Assembly: GCA_034429975.1 (NCBI GenBank) | Contig: DAOUFM010000076.1 | Coordinates: 1-64,000, forward strand | Direction of reading: 5' to 3' | Source: UBA6170 sp034429975 | Lineage (GTDB): Bacteria > Chloroflexota > Anaerolineae > Anaerolineales > Anaerolineaceae | Length of the DNA: 64,000 nucleotides | Shown here: piece after piece, positions 8,655 to 17,102 of the stretch | Layout: each line of letters opens with the position of its first letter | How positions within the stretch are numbered: position 1 is the stretch's first letter | Made by a program: the position numbers and the translations under genes | The notes under the pieces: generated by a model | Told to the model about the DNA's origin: nothing | Databases searched by the model: none | What the model saw: the letters and a program-made list of their open reading frames with translations, nothing else

Positions 8655-9947
8655 TTAGGGGTAATACCCTAATTGTTTTAATAATTCTACACTGGGACCA
8701 AAATCAGGATGATACTCTAAGGACTGGTTTAAATCCTCAATTGCTTTTGGAGCGTTCCCGATTGCAACGTAAGCTTGAGCACGCCAATAAAAACTTTCTT
8801 CAAGATAGGGCTCACTGGCTGTGTCAATGGTTAAGGTAGCCAGATTGATTACATCCTGGTAGCGGCCACTATAAAAATATGCAAAATAAGGTCCGGTTTG
8901 ATACCACATGATCCGCCACGGACGATCTTTTTCAGAAATCTGGGAATATATTTGAAAAGCCTGATCATAAGCATCTGCTGCCCCGGCATAATCTTGTAAT
9001 TGAACCAGGCTGGTACCGCGATTAAACCAGGCGAAGAAAAGGTCGGCCCCATGATTTTCGTAGATCTCCTGGTTGGCTTGTTGATATGCGATTTGGTTGG
9101 CACTCAGGTCATTCGCGTAATCACCCAAAAGATTCATCAGATTTGATTCCTGATCGGTGGGATAAATAACCAGGAAGAGATAATTAAAAGAGCGCCATTG
9201 AGTAATCAAATCCTGATAGGAAACTGGATAATCAGGCTTAAAATAAGAATCCTGAGTTAGAAATTCTTGTTTTTCATCATCATAGCCATTTATCACTGCA
9301 TAATGACCCATCCAACTTATTTTTCCATTAACATCGCGGATAAAGACACCTTTTTCAACCAGAACTGGGTATCCACCAGCGACGATCGTTTTAAGAATGT
9401 CAAGCGTGCCACCATAACGGGTAATTGCATGATAGGCTGTATAGTCATTCACGTAATTTGCCATTTCATACAGCATTACATTCTTATCTTTTTCAAATGG
9501 CTTAAGTATTTTTCCGGTGTCCATTCGGTCGCCGCTCCAACCCCAAAAAGAGAGTTGCATTGCAAGGTTGGCAGGAGCACAATAATTCCATAACCCATGT
9601 TGGTCCTGGTAACGAATCCCTTCTAATGTGATATTAGAAGGCAATGTGGTTGGCTGGGGAGTGGGGAAAGCGGTTGCTAGTAGAGAATCTAAAGTTTCAG
9701 CAGGCACAAAAGTTGGTGTTGAAGTAATTGTAATTTGAACCGTGGGCGTGTTTTGAATGTTACTGGCTTCTGGGACAAAAACAACTTCTTCTGGTGGGTT
9801 TAAGGTGTAATCAATCTGAAATTTAAGCTGATCTATTCTCCAAATGATTCGATCTCTCAAACTGGGAACAGAAAATGCAACAATAATCAATAGTGAAAAA
9901 AAAACTAATCCACCCAGGATCGTCTTAGCAATATTCCGCTTTATCAT
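8655..9947 (-). CDS. Membrane-anchored C39-like peptidase with TPR repeats
   Basis: A 430-residue protein with an N-terminal membrane anchor (residues 10-28) and a Pro/Thr-rich linker to about residue 105. A papain-like C39 domain follows: NYCAPANLAM with Cys123, GHYAVINGYDD with His215, and TQDSY with Asp233 give a full Cys-His-Asp triad. From about residue 275 come TPR-like helices (WFNRGTSLVQLQDYAGAADA and later copies). It is probably an extracytoplasmic cysteine peptidase of unknown target. A TATAAT hexamer ends 6 nt before the ATG and there is no ribosome site, which suggests a leaderless message. It begins the transcript that continues into sbcD. Confidence 0.8.
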   Translation of the reverse strand: MIKRNIAKTILGGLVFFSLLIIVAFSVPSLRDRIIWRIDQLKFQIDYTLNPPEEVVFVPEASNIQNTPTVQITITSTPTFVPAETLDSLLATAFPTPQPTTLPSNITLEGIRYQDQHGLWNYCAPANLAMQLSFWGWSGDRMDTGKILKPFEKDKNVMLYEMANYVNDYTAYHAITRYGGTLDILKTIVAGGYPVLVEKGVFIRDVNGKISWMGHYAVINGYDDEKQEFLTQDSYFKPDYPVSYQDLITQWRSFNYLFLVIYPTDQESNLMNLLGDYANDLSANQIAYQQANQEIYENHGADLFFAWFNRGTSLVQLQDYAGAADAYDQAFQIYSQISEKDRPWRIMWYQTGPYFAYFYSGRYQDVINLATLTIDTASEPYLEESFYWRAQAYVAIGNAPKAIEDLNQSLEYHPDFGPSVELLKQLGYYP

Positions 9948-9953
9948 AAGGCG

Positions 9954-9959
9954 ATTATA
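9954..9959 (-). promoter_or_regulatory. TATAAT -10 element 6 nt before the C39-TPR start (leaderless)
   Basis: Read on the minus strand this is TATAAT, then six bases, then the ATG at 9945-9947. No Shine-Dalgarno sequence fits in that space. If this -10 is used, transcription starts at or beside the A of the ATG. The -35 is not recognisable. Confidence 0.55.
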
Positions 9960-10050
9960 TCACTGCCGATAATTCTATTATTTTGGTATGAAAGGTTGAT
10001 CGAATTGAAATTAAATTTAGGAGTAAAAGAAGAAAAAACAATCTTTATCC

Positions 10051-10079
10051 TTGCACAAATTTCCATTTGTTGGTATTTT
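10051..10079 (+). promoter_or_regulatory. Sigma70-type promoter for glgP
   Basis: TTGCAC at 10051-10056, a 17-nt spacer, and TATTTT at 10074-10079. It lies 57 nt before the glgP ATG, which has its own GGAAAGAGAG ribosome site. Confidence 0.5.
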
Positions 10080-10135
10080 TATCCCAAATCGAAATCATTG
10101 TTATTATTGATGAATAAAGATGGAAAGAGAGAAAA

Positions 10136-12295
10136 ATGATGCAAAACCAGGCAAAAATCCCCCTTAGTTTTAATCTCCCAAGACGAATTCAGAGACTATC
10201 TGAATTATCTTTTAATATGTGGTGGGTCTGGAATCAAGATGCACAGCAATTATTCAGGTTAATTGATAAACCTTTATGGGATAAACTACGCCACAATCCG
10301 ATCGCTTTTCTGCAACAGGTCGATCGATCATTGCTGGATCAAAAGACTAATGATCTATATTTTTTGGAACACTATGATGCTGTCTTAAAAAGGTACGACC
10401 AGTACCTGAATGAAAAGAAAACATGGTTTTCAGAGTCTTATCCGAATTTGGAAAATGAGCAGATTGCTTATTTTTCTTTCGAGTTTGGTTTACATGAAAG
10501 CCTGCCGGTATATGCAGGCGGGTTAGGGGTTTTGGCCGGCGATCATTTAAAAACATCCAGTGATCTGGGATTACCACTCGTTGGGGTGGGATTTATTTAC
10601 AAAAATGGATATTTTGTCCAATCAGTGTCTGAAGATGGCTGGCAAGAAACCCGTAATTTTTATCTTAATTTTTCGGAAATCCCAGTCATCCCAATGATGG
10701 ATGATGCCGGAAAACCGTTGGTTGTATCCGTGGAATTACCGGAAAGAACTGTTTATGCCCGAATCTGGCAAGTCAATGTAGGCAGAATTTTTCTCTATCT
10801 TTTAGACTCTGATCTTGATGAGAATTCTGAGAACGATCGACAATTAACATCCAGGTTATATAGCAATGATTTGGAGGTACGCATTTCCCAGGAAATTCTT
10901 TTAGGAATGGGAGGGGTACGGGCCTTACGATTGTTAGGTTACAAACCAACCGTATGGCATATGAACGAAGGACATTCAGCATTTCTGGCGTTAGAACGTA
11001 TTCTCGAATTATTTGAAAAAGGAAAGACTTTTGATGAAGCTGCCGACATCGTTAAGAAGAATAATGTTTTTACGACCCACACACCTGTTCCAGCCGGAAA
11101 TGATCAATTCCCCATGTGGTTAATTGATAAGTATTTTGCGCAGATTTGGCCGAAGTTAAATCTGACACGCGACCAATTTGTAGACCTCGGGAAACAAGTT
11201 CAATCTTGGGGTGAAACCTTTGTTATGCCGGTTTTGGCAATCAAGCTCTCAGAAAATCGGAATGCTGTTTCGGAGTTACATGGTGAAGTTTCTCGAAAAA
11301 TGTGGAACTGGATTTGGCCGGACCTTCCGGTGGATAAGGTGCCTATTACCCATATTACCAATGGCATTCATTCCGGTACCTGGGTGGCCAGACAAATGAA
11401 TCTTCTATTTCAAAAATATATTGCTCCTGATTGGCATGATCAGGTTGACAACCCTCAAATTTGGGAGGAGATTGATAGAATTCCCGACCATGAACTTTGG
11501 GCAGTGCGAAAACATTTAAAGAGAAAGCTTACAATCTATTGTAACCAAATTGCCCGAACCAAATGGCAAGAGGGTGGCCTGCATCCGATCCAGGTAGTCG
11601 CCAGTGGTGTATTGATGGAGCCGTACTCCTTGACGATTGGTTTTGCCAGAAGATTTGCCACCTATAAACGCGCCAATTTAATTTTAAAAGATTATGATCG
11701 TCTGTTAAAGCTGGTTACAAATGAATGTATGCCGGTGCAAATCGTATTTTCTGGAAAAGCACATCCAGCTGACGAGCCCGGAAAATTGATTATCCAACAA
11801 ATTTATCGAGCGGTAAAAGATTCAAAAATGGGCGGTCGATTAATCTTCCTGGAAGACTATGATATGAATATTTCCCGACTTCTGGTTCAGGGAGTGGATG
11901 TGTGGCTTAATACACCGCGAAGACCAAATGAGGCATCTGGAACTTCCGGCATGAAGGCGGCTATAAACGGCGTTATTAATTTTTCTGTGCTGGATGGTTG
12001 GTGGCGTGAAGGGTATAACGGAAAGAATGGTTGGCCAATCGGTGATGACACTGAATATCAGGATGCAAATCAACAAGATGATATCGATTCTCGCAATCTC
12101 TATGACACCCTTGAAAATGAGATTGTGCCGTTATACTATAAATCCAGGTCAGCAGATAATTTACCTAATGATTGGATTGCAAAAATTAAAGAAACTATTC
12201 GCTCCAATGCTCCCAGATTTTCAACCAGGAGAATGGTAAGAGAGTATATGGATAGGCTTTATTTAAATGGTATAAATTCTAATACTGATAAATAA
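10136..12295 (+). CDS. glgP: Alpha-glucan (glycogen/maltodextrin) phosphorylase, short type
   Basis: A 719-residue phosphorylase that releases glucose 1-phosphate from alpha-1,4-glucans. It belongs to the shorter bacterial/archaeal branch rather than the 800-850-residue glycogen phosphorylases. Visible signatures are an N-terminal DUF3417-like stretch (LSELSFNMWWVWNQDAQQLF), the YFSFEFGLHESLPVYAGGLG active-site segment, WHMNEGHSAFLALERI, THTPVPAGNDQFP, GFARRFATYKRANLI, and the cofactor motif NEASGTSGMKAAING. In that last motif Lys607 should carry pyridoxal phosphate. A second ATG follows directly (codon 2), so the start is uncertain by one codon. It probably forms an operon with the UPF0316 gene 8 nt downstream. 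Confidence 0.93.
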   Translation: MMQNQAKIPLSFNLPRRIQRLSELSFNMWWVWNQDAQQLFRLIDKPLWDKLRHNPIAFLQQVDRSLLDQKTNDLYFLEHYDAVLKRYDQYLNEKKTWFSESYPNLENEQIAYFSFEFGLHESLPVYAGGLGVLAGDHLKTSSDLGLPLVGVGFIYKNGYFVQSVSEDGWQETRNFYLNFSEIPVIPMMDDAGKPLVVSVELPERTVYARIWQVNVGRIFLYLLDSDLDENSENDRQLTSRLYSNDLEVRISQEILLGMGGVRALRLLGYKPTVWHMNEGHSAFLALERILELFEKGKTFDEAADIVKKNNVFTTHTPVPAGNDQFPMWLIDKYFAQIWPKLNLTRDQFVDLGKQVQSWGETFVMPVLAIKLSENRNAVSELHGEVSRKMWNWIWPDLPVDKVPITHITNGIHSGTWVARQMNLLFQKYIAPDWHDQVDNPQIWEEIDRIPDHELWAVRKHLKRKLTIYCNQIARTKWQEGGLHPIQVVASGVLMEPYSLTIGFARRFATYKRANLILKDYDRLLKLVTNECMPVQIVFSGKAHPADEPGKLIIQQIYRAVKDSKMGGRLIFLEDYDMNISRLLVQGVDVWLNTPRRPNEASGTSGMKAAINGVINFSVLDGWWREGYNGKNGWPIGDDTEYQDANQQDDIDSRNLYDTLENEIVPLYYKSRSADNLPNDWIAKIKETIRSNAPRFSTRRMVREYMDRLYLNGINSNTDK

Positions 12296-12303
12296 GAGGT
12301 TTT

Positions 12304-12825
12304 ATGCCGTTACCTTCATCACCAATATTGGTCGTATTGATCATTTTTCTGTTGCGTGTATGCGATATGACCCTGGATACCATTCGGGTGTTATTTGTTT
12401 TTCGCGGGAGAAAAGAATTAGCCTGGATTTTAGGCTTTTTTCAGGCAATGCTCTTTGTTATTGCAATTACCACAGTGCTCTCGAATATGAATAATTTTTT
12501 CAATGTGATTGCTTATGCGGCCGGCTTTGCCACCGGGAATGTGGTGGGGATGAGTATCGAGAATCGTATGGCAATTGGACATATTCATATGACTATTTTT
12601 AGCCCGATGGCAGGACCTCGAATTGCCGACGCATTAAGGAATGACGGCTATGCAGTTACAGAAATCTCAGGAAGAGGGTTGAGTGGGATGGTGTCTGTCC
12701 TACATATCGCCGTTCTTAGAAAAAAAGTTGGAGATGTGGAAAAAATTGTCCATGAAATGGATAAAGATGCTTTTGTCACTGCTCAGGATGTGCGTTCAAT
12801 CCGGAGAGGGTTCTGGAGAGCCTGA
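12304..12825 (+). CDS. UPF0316 (DUF2179/DUF5698) membrane protein
   Basis: A 173-residue protein with three hydrophobic helices in the first 85 residues, including the LLRVCDMTLDTIRVLFVFRG turn. A soluble C-terminal domain of about 85 residues follows (DUF2179-like, ending in the QDVRSIRRGFWR pattern). The UPF0316 family has this exact build, and its function is unknown. It starts 8 nt after glgP with an AAGAGG ribosome site at the glgP end, so the two are co-transcribed. There is no evidence of a functional link with glucan breakdown. Confidence 0.8.
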   Translation: MPLPSSPILVVLIIFLLRVCDMTLDTIRVLFVFRGRKELAWILGFFQAMLFVIAITTVLSNMNNFFNVIAYAAGFATGNVVGMSIENRMAIGHIHMTIFSPMAGPRIADALRNDGYAVTEISGRGLSGMVSVLHIAVLRKKVGDVEKIVHEMDKDAFVTAQDVRSIRRGFWRA

Positions 12826-12875
12826 AGCAGGTTAACGGTATCCCAATTCGTTTTTGATTTTCACGAAAATTCAGA

Positions 12876-14195
12876 TTATTTCTCAATTGCTTTTACGATT
12901 AATGAGATGCCTTGTTTATCAACAACCTGAACAGGAGTACCAGATTGAAGAGGATGACGATCTTCTGAAATGGCACTCCACTCCTCACCTGCTAATTGAA
13001 TGATCCCTCGTGGTGTCAGAGGGGTGATCACATAGCCTTTGATGCCGATCAGAGATTCCATCCCTGTTTTAACTGGTGTCCTTAAGGCTCGTAATGCAAA
13101 CCTTAAGACAACAAAAATACCGACAGCTAACAGGACTCCCATGGTAATTACCAGAGGAACGGATACGCGTGGAAAACCTGGGGCTTGAATCGAATTAAAC
13201 AAGACCAAAGCTCCGACGATAAATGAGATTGTACCGGCTGCGGTCAGAGCGCCATGAACGGGCGCTTTTACTTCCAGAATGAATAGAACAAAAGCAGTGA
13301 CCACAAACAGAATGCCGAACCAATTGACTGGTAAAACACCCAGCCCATAAACTGCCAGGATCAAACAAACGGCACCAATGAAACCAGCTACCCAACCACC
13401 AGGATGAGAAAGTTCAATGAAAATAGCTTGAACACCAATGGTAAGTAAAATGAAAAGAATATTGGGGTTGGTTAATAATTGCAACAAATTTTCAATGAAG
13501 CTCATTTCAACAGACAAAACCACAGCGTTATTTAGATTCAGCGTTCGTGTTCCGGATGCAAGTTCAACTTTTTGACCATTTAGTTGCGCAATTAAATCGT
13601 TGGTGTCAGAGGCAATAAAATCAATTAATCCGGCTTCAAGCGCTTCTCCTGAGGAGACAGCCTTGGCATTTTCTATGGTATCCTCAGCTATCGCAACAGC
13701 TTTTTCACCCCGTCTTAATGCCAAAGACCTTGCGGAAGCTTTTAAAATTTCTTTCTGTTTTGTTTCAATGGTTTGTCCCAGATCCTCGCCCTGGCTGCCC
13801 ACCGGGCTGGCGGCGCCAATTGCTGTTTCAGGTGCCATGGCGGCTATATGTCCTGCCAGTGTGATTAAGGTACCGGCGCTACCAGCAATAGCTCCTCGAG
13901 GAGCAACATAGACAACGACCGGAACAGTACTGGAACGAATATTTTGAATGATGGTGTTCATCAAATCTATACTTCCCCCCGGGGTATCCAATTGCAGGAT
14001 TAGAAGTTCAGACTGTTGCTTTTCTGCTGTTGAGATACCACGCTCAATATAACCAACCAGCGCCGGGGTTAATGGACCTTGAACTTTAATGGTGTATACA
14101 ATGGGTGCCACCGATTGGCTGGATACATTCTGAAGTGAAAATACCATCAGAATAAAAGCCCAGATGACAAGCATAAATAATTTAACAGCTTTCAT
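12876..14195 (-). CDS. nfeD: NfeD long-form protein: ClpP-class membrane serine protease
   Basis: A 439-residue NfeD1b-type protein. A signal peptide is followed by a ClpP-like protease domain in which QLDTPGGSIDLM and AGSAGT place the nucleophile at Ser106; the general-base Lys is probably Lys146 or Lys148, by spacing in homologues. Four to five membrane helices come next (about residues 230-360), then a C-terminal NfeD OB-fold (about 375-435). Members are thought to act with stomatin/flotillin partners in membrane quality control, but no stomatin gene adjoins it here. I chose the ATG at 14193-14195. It has a CGAGGAAAG ribosome site and a good promoter (14218-14246) that lies inside the longer frame. 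Confidence 0.88.
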   Translation of the reverse strand: MKAVKLFMLVIWAFILMVFSLQNVSSQSVAPIVYTIKVQGPLTPALVGYIERGISTAEKQQSELLILQLDTPGGSIDLMNTIIQNIRSSTVPVVVYVAPRGAIAGSAGTLITLAGHIAAMAPETAIGAASPVGSQGEDLGQTIETKQKEILKASARSLALRRGEKAVAIAEDTIENAKAVSSGEALEAGLIDFIASDTNDLIAQLNGQKVELASGTRTLNLNNAVVLSVEMSFIENLLQLLTNPNILFILLTIGVQAIFIELSHPGGWVAGFIGAVCLILAVYGLGVLPVNWFGILFVVTAFVLFILEVKAPVHGALTAAGTISFIVGALVLFNSIQAPGFPRVSVPLVITMGVLLAVGIFVVLRFALRALRTPVKTGMESLIGIKGYVITPLTPRGIIQLAGEEWSAISEDRHPLQSGTPVQVVDKQGISLIVKAIEK

Positions 14196-14217
14196 TCTTT
14201 CCTCGTTTCTTAAAAAG

Positions 14218-14246
14218 ATTATAAATACGCTTTCATTTAAAAACAA
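14218..14246 (-). promoter_or_regulatory. Sigma70-type promoter for nfeD
   Basis: On the minus strand TTGTTT (14246-14241), a 17-nt spacer and TATAAT (14223-14218). Transcription would start near 14211, just before the ribosome site, and so excludes the longer nfeD start at 14246. Confidence 0.6.
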
Positions 14247-14323
14247 GAAAGGAAGAATGAAGAGAATAATTTTTGAATTTTTTAATTGTTGTAATGACTA
14301 AAATTTTTTATTTCAGTCGGGAA

Positions 14324-15049
14324 CTATTCACCTGATTCATCCACCAGGGTGCCAACTGGCTCTCCTAAAATTGATTTTAATAATGCAGAGGGATCAAACA
14401 GATTCAAGACTAGAATTGGTAACTTGTTTTCCATACATAATGAAATCGCTGTGCTATCCATTACTTCGAGCCGGCGGTTGAGAACATCAATATAAGAGAG
14501 ACGATCAAATTTTATCGCATTGGGGTTTCGGTTTGGGTCACAATCATAGACTCCATCTACTTTGGTCGCTTTTATGACCACATCGGCATCAATTTCCATA
14601 GCACGCAGGGCGGCGGCGGTGTCTGTTGAAAAGTATGGGTTACCAGTCCCACCACCAAAAATTACCACTCTTCCTTTTTCCATATGCCGAATGGCTCTCC
14701 GGCGAATATAAGGCTCAGCAACTGAGCGCATTTCGATAGCAGATTGAACCCGGGTGACAACGTCAATCGATTCAAGAGCGTCCATCAACGCTAATCCATT
14801 CATCACAGTCGCCAGCATACCCATGTAATCAGCCGTTGCCCGGTCCATTCCCAGGTCAATACCCTGCTTCCCGCGCCATAAGTTGCCTGCGCCGATAACG
14901 ATAGCAACGTCGACACCCATTTCGCGGACTTCTTTGACACGTTTTGCGATACTGACAGCACAATGTGGATCAATCCCAACGCCTGACTCACTGCTTAATG
15001 CTTCCCCGGAAAGTTTTAACAAGATTCTTTTGTATTTGATCGATTCCAT
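14324..15049 (-). CDS. pyrH: UMP kinase
   Basis: A 241-residue hexameric UMP kinase (amino-acid kinase fold) that makes UDP for RNA and cell-wall precursors. Recognisable blocks are YKRILLKLSGEALSSESGVG at the N-terminus, VIGAGNLWRGKQG, MDRATADYMGMLATVMNGLA, FGGGTGNPYFSTDTAAALRA, and the C-terminal MDSTAISLCMENKLPILVLN. The length is normal for the family. It is third in the rpsB-tsf-pyrH order, separated from tsf by 54 nt that hold a palindromic terminator-like hairpin. The ATG is preceded by AAAGGC. Confidence 0.96.
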   Translation of the reverse strand: MESIKYKRILLKLSGEALSSESGVGIDPHCAVSIAKRVKEVREMGVDVAIVIGAGNLWRGKQGIDLGMDRATADYMGMLATVMNGLALMDALESIDVVTRVQSAIEMRSVAEPYIRRRAIRHMEKGRVVIFGGGTGNPYFSTDTAAALRAMEIDADVVIKATKVDGVYDCDPNRNPNAIKFDRLSYIDVLNRRLEVMDSTAISLCMENKLPILVLNLFDPSALLKSILGEPVGTLVDESGE

Positions 15050-15063
15050 TTTTTAGCCTTTCG

Positions 15064-15096
15064 AAAAAAAAGTCAACCAATTGGTTGACTTTTTTT
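15064..15096 (-). terminator. Symmetrical terminator-like palindrome between tsf and pyrH
   Basis: AGTCAACCAA at 15071-15080 is directly followed by its reverse complement TTGGTTGACT at 15081-15090. Seven A residues precede and six T residues follow, so the hairpin has a U-tract in either direction. On the operon strand it falls after tsf and before pyrH, where partial termination would lower pyrH relative to rpsB and tsf. Strength is untested because the stem has no large loop. Confidence 0.65.
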
Positions 15097-15103
15097 ATTC
15101 AAA

Positions 15104-15715
15104 CTACTCTTCTTCAGCCGTGGTTTCACCCAACGCCCATCTTGCAAATCGGCGAACGATAACATTTTCTCCAAGTGCAACGACGTTTTCATTAATCAAT
15201 TGTTGAACGGTGATTTCTTCATTGCGAATGTAAGGTTGTCTTAATAAAACAACTTCATTTTTAAATTTTTCAATGGTGCCTTCGACAATCCGAGGAATGA
15301 TTGCTTCTGGTTTTCCATCTTCTTTTGCTTTGGCAGCCGCGATCTGGGCTTCTTTTTCCAAAACTTCCTGAGGAATATCTTCTTCGCTGACATATTCAGG
15401 CGAAGTGGCAGCAATCTGAAGTGCCAGCTCGTGAGCAAGATCACGGAATTTTTCAGAACGGCCAACGAAATCAGTCTCTACGTTCACCTCTACCATAACA
15501 CCTACACGACCATTACCATGATTGTAAAGTTCGACAACACCTTCAGAAGCAGAGCGGGAAGCTCGTTTTGCAGCTTTTGCCAACCCTTTTTCGCGCAGAA
15601 AATCTAAAGCTTTCTCAAAGTTACCATCTGCATTTTCAAGTGCCTTGCGACAATCCAAAATTCCAGCACCGGTTTGTTCCCGTAATTTTTTGATATCATC
15701 AACAGAAATTGCCAT
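15104..15715 (-). CDS. tsf: Translation elongation factor Ts
   Basis: A 203-residue EF-Ts that reloads EF-Tu with GTP. The N-terminal UBA-like segment with the KLREQTGAGILDCRKALE motif is clear, followed by REKGLAKAAKRASRSASEG and the core VEVNVETDFVGRSEKFRDLA. It is shorter than the E. coli protein (283), having only one full dimerisation subdomain; this compact form is common outside Proteobacteria. It lies 37 nt after rpsB with a GAGG ribosome site. Confidence 0.95.
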   Translation of the reverse strand: MAISVDDIKKLREQTGAGILDCRKALENADGNFEKALDFLREKGLAKAAKRASRSASEGVVELYNHGNGRVGVMVEVNVETDFVGRSEKFRDLAHELALQIAATSPEYVSEEDIPQEVLEKEAQIAAAKAKEDGKPEAIIPRIVEGTIEKFKNEVVLLRQPYIRNEEITVQQLINENVVALGENVIVRRFARWALGETTAEEE

Positions 15716-15752
15716 TTTTATTTATTACCTCATTTTCTTTTCTTTTAGAGAC

Positions 15753-16760
15753 CTAGTCTTCATTTGCAGGCTCAACTAAGTTATCGTCATCTTCTTTTTT
15801 GGTTGCCTTAGCCTTCGAAGTTTTTCTTGCTTTACTTGCAGGTTTCTTGACTTCTTCTTCCTCTTCTTCTGTGCCAAGAGTTACAGGTTCAACAACTTTA
15901 ACCTCGTCTTCGATCTCTTCTTCGACTTCTTCTTTATCCAGTTCAAGTTTTGCTAAGGTGGATGCACCTAATAAGGTTTCGTCATCCAATTCTGCATCTT
16001 CTTCCATTCTACGGCGAACGACAACGGGTTTTTCATCAGTAGGAGTCATTTCGGCATCAAGATCTTCATCCTTGCGTAATGATTTTCCTTCAATTACAGC
16101 ATCAGCGATCTTGGCTACCATCAGTTTGATAGCTCGAATGGCGTCATCATTGGAAGGAATAACATAATCAACGTTTTTCGGATCGCAATTGGTATCGACC
16201 ATCGCAATGATCGGAACATTTTTGAGATTGGCTTCATGCACCGCTGTTTCTTCCCGGCTAACGTCGATAATGAATAACAATTCAGGAATCTTTTTCATAT
16301 TGCGAACACCGCTCAACCGGATCAATAATCGGTTAATTTCTCGATCGATCATCAGCGCTTCTTTTTTGGTATAAGAATTTATTTCCCCAGTTTCATGTAA
16401 GCGCTCTAGACGTTCCAATTCTCCAATCCGTTGACTAATTGTTGTCCAGTTGGTTAAGGTCCCACCCAACCATCTCTCGGTTACATAGGGCATCCCACAA
16501 CGCAAAGCTTCTTCCTTGATTGTTTCCTGAGCTTGTCGTTTTGTCCCAACAAACAAGATCGAGCCACCAGCAGCGACAGTATCGCGGACAACATTGTATG
16601 CTGTGTTGATTGCTTTGACGGTTTGCTGTAAATCTAGAATGTGAATACCATTGCGTTCCGTAAAGATGTACGGGCGCATTCCCGGGTGCCACTTATTTGT
16701 CCGATGACCAAAGTGAACACCACTTTCCAAAAGTGCTTTCATGGAAATTACTGACGCCAT
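15753..16760 (-). CDS. rpsB: 30S ribosomal protein S2 with long charged C-terminal tail
   Basis: The first about 240 residues are standard S2: MKALLESGVHFGHRTNKWHP, RNGIHILDLQQTV, FVGTKRQAQETIKEEA, WLGGTLTNWTTI, and PIIAMVDTNCDPKNVDYVIP. The total length is 335. About 95 extra residues make a tail that is first acidic and then Lys/Ala/Ser-rich (KPASKARKTSKAKATKKEDD). Such tails occur in some phyla but are absent from E. coli S2 (241). It is the first gene of the rpsB-tsf-pyrH operon, with a GGAGA ribosome site and a leader of about 120 nt. Confidence 0.95.
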   Translation of the reverse strand: MASVISMKALLESGVHFGHRTNKWHPGMRPYIFTERNGIHILDLQQTVKAINTAYNVVRDTVAAGGSILFVGTKRQAQETIKEEALRCGMPYVTERWLGGTLTNWTTISQRIGELERLERLHETGEINSYTKKEALMIDREINRLLIRLSGVRNMKKIPELLFIIDVSREETAVHEANLKNVPIIAMVDTNCDPKNVDYVIPSNDDAIRAIKLMVAKIADAVIEGKSLRKDEDLDAEMTPTDEKPVVVRRRMEEDAELDDETLLGASTLAKLELDKEEVEEEIEDEVKVVEPVTLGTEEEEEEVKKPASKARKTSKAKATKKEDDDNLVEPANED

Positions 16761-16890
16761 ATTATTTTTCTTTCTCCTTATTTATTTTCGTTAGTCCTCC
16801 GCTCTCGTCAACCCATTTGATCAGAACATTTAGCATGCACGCTGATATGGTCAGAGAACGTGTGTGATTACTGCTTTTTGCAGCCGGGCA

Positions 16891-16920
16891 AGTATATCAT
16901 AAGATTGATAGAATCGTCCA
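16891..16920 (-). promoter_or_regulatory. Promoter of the rpsB operon with GC-rich discriminator
   Basis: On the minus strand TGGACG, an 18-nt spacer and TATACT (16896-16891), then a GC-rich TGCCCGGC discriminator of the kind seen in ribosomal promoters under stringent control. The leader down to 16761 contains a small GCTGCaaaaaGCAG hairpin near its 5' end, and could house S2 feedback control. The remaining 182 nt toward the CBS gene hold that gene's promoter and otherwise nothing I recognise. Confidence 0.5.
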
Positions 16921-17017
16921 GAAAAATTTTGGAAATTAACCTTTAATTATTTAAAAAGATATTTTTTATTTGGGTACTTAAATCAAGGGAAATGGTGATT
17001 TTCTACTGTAATAGGAC

Positions 17018-17047
17018 TTGATTAATATTCCTGCTTTTCTATATACT
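17018..17047 (+). promoter_or_regulatory. Promoter of the CBS-domain gene
   Basis: TTGATT at 17018-17023, an 18-nt spacer and TATACT at 17042-17047, leaving a leader of about 50 nt with an AAAGGAG ribosome site. Confidence 0.55.
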
Positions 17048-17102
17048 AATAAGTAGCTTATTGTTGAAAATAGTTTTTCTTAATTGAAAGGAGCATTTGA
17101 AA

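Noticed and set aside
15799..16167. 122-residue plus-strand Ser-rich ORF opposite rpsB
   Set aside because: The Ser runs are the complement of the Glu/Asp/Lys codons in the S2 tail. It is an artefact of low complexity.
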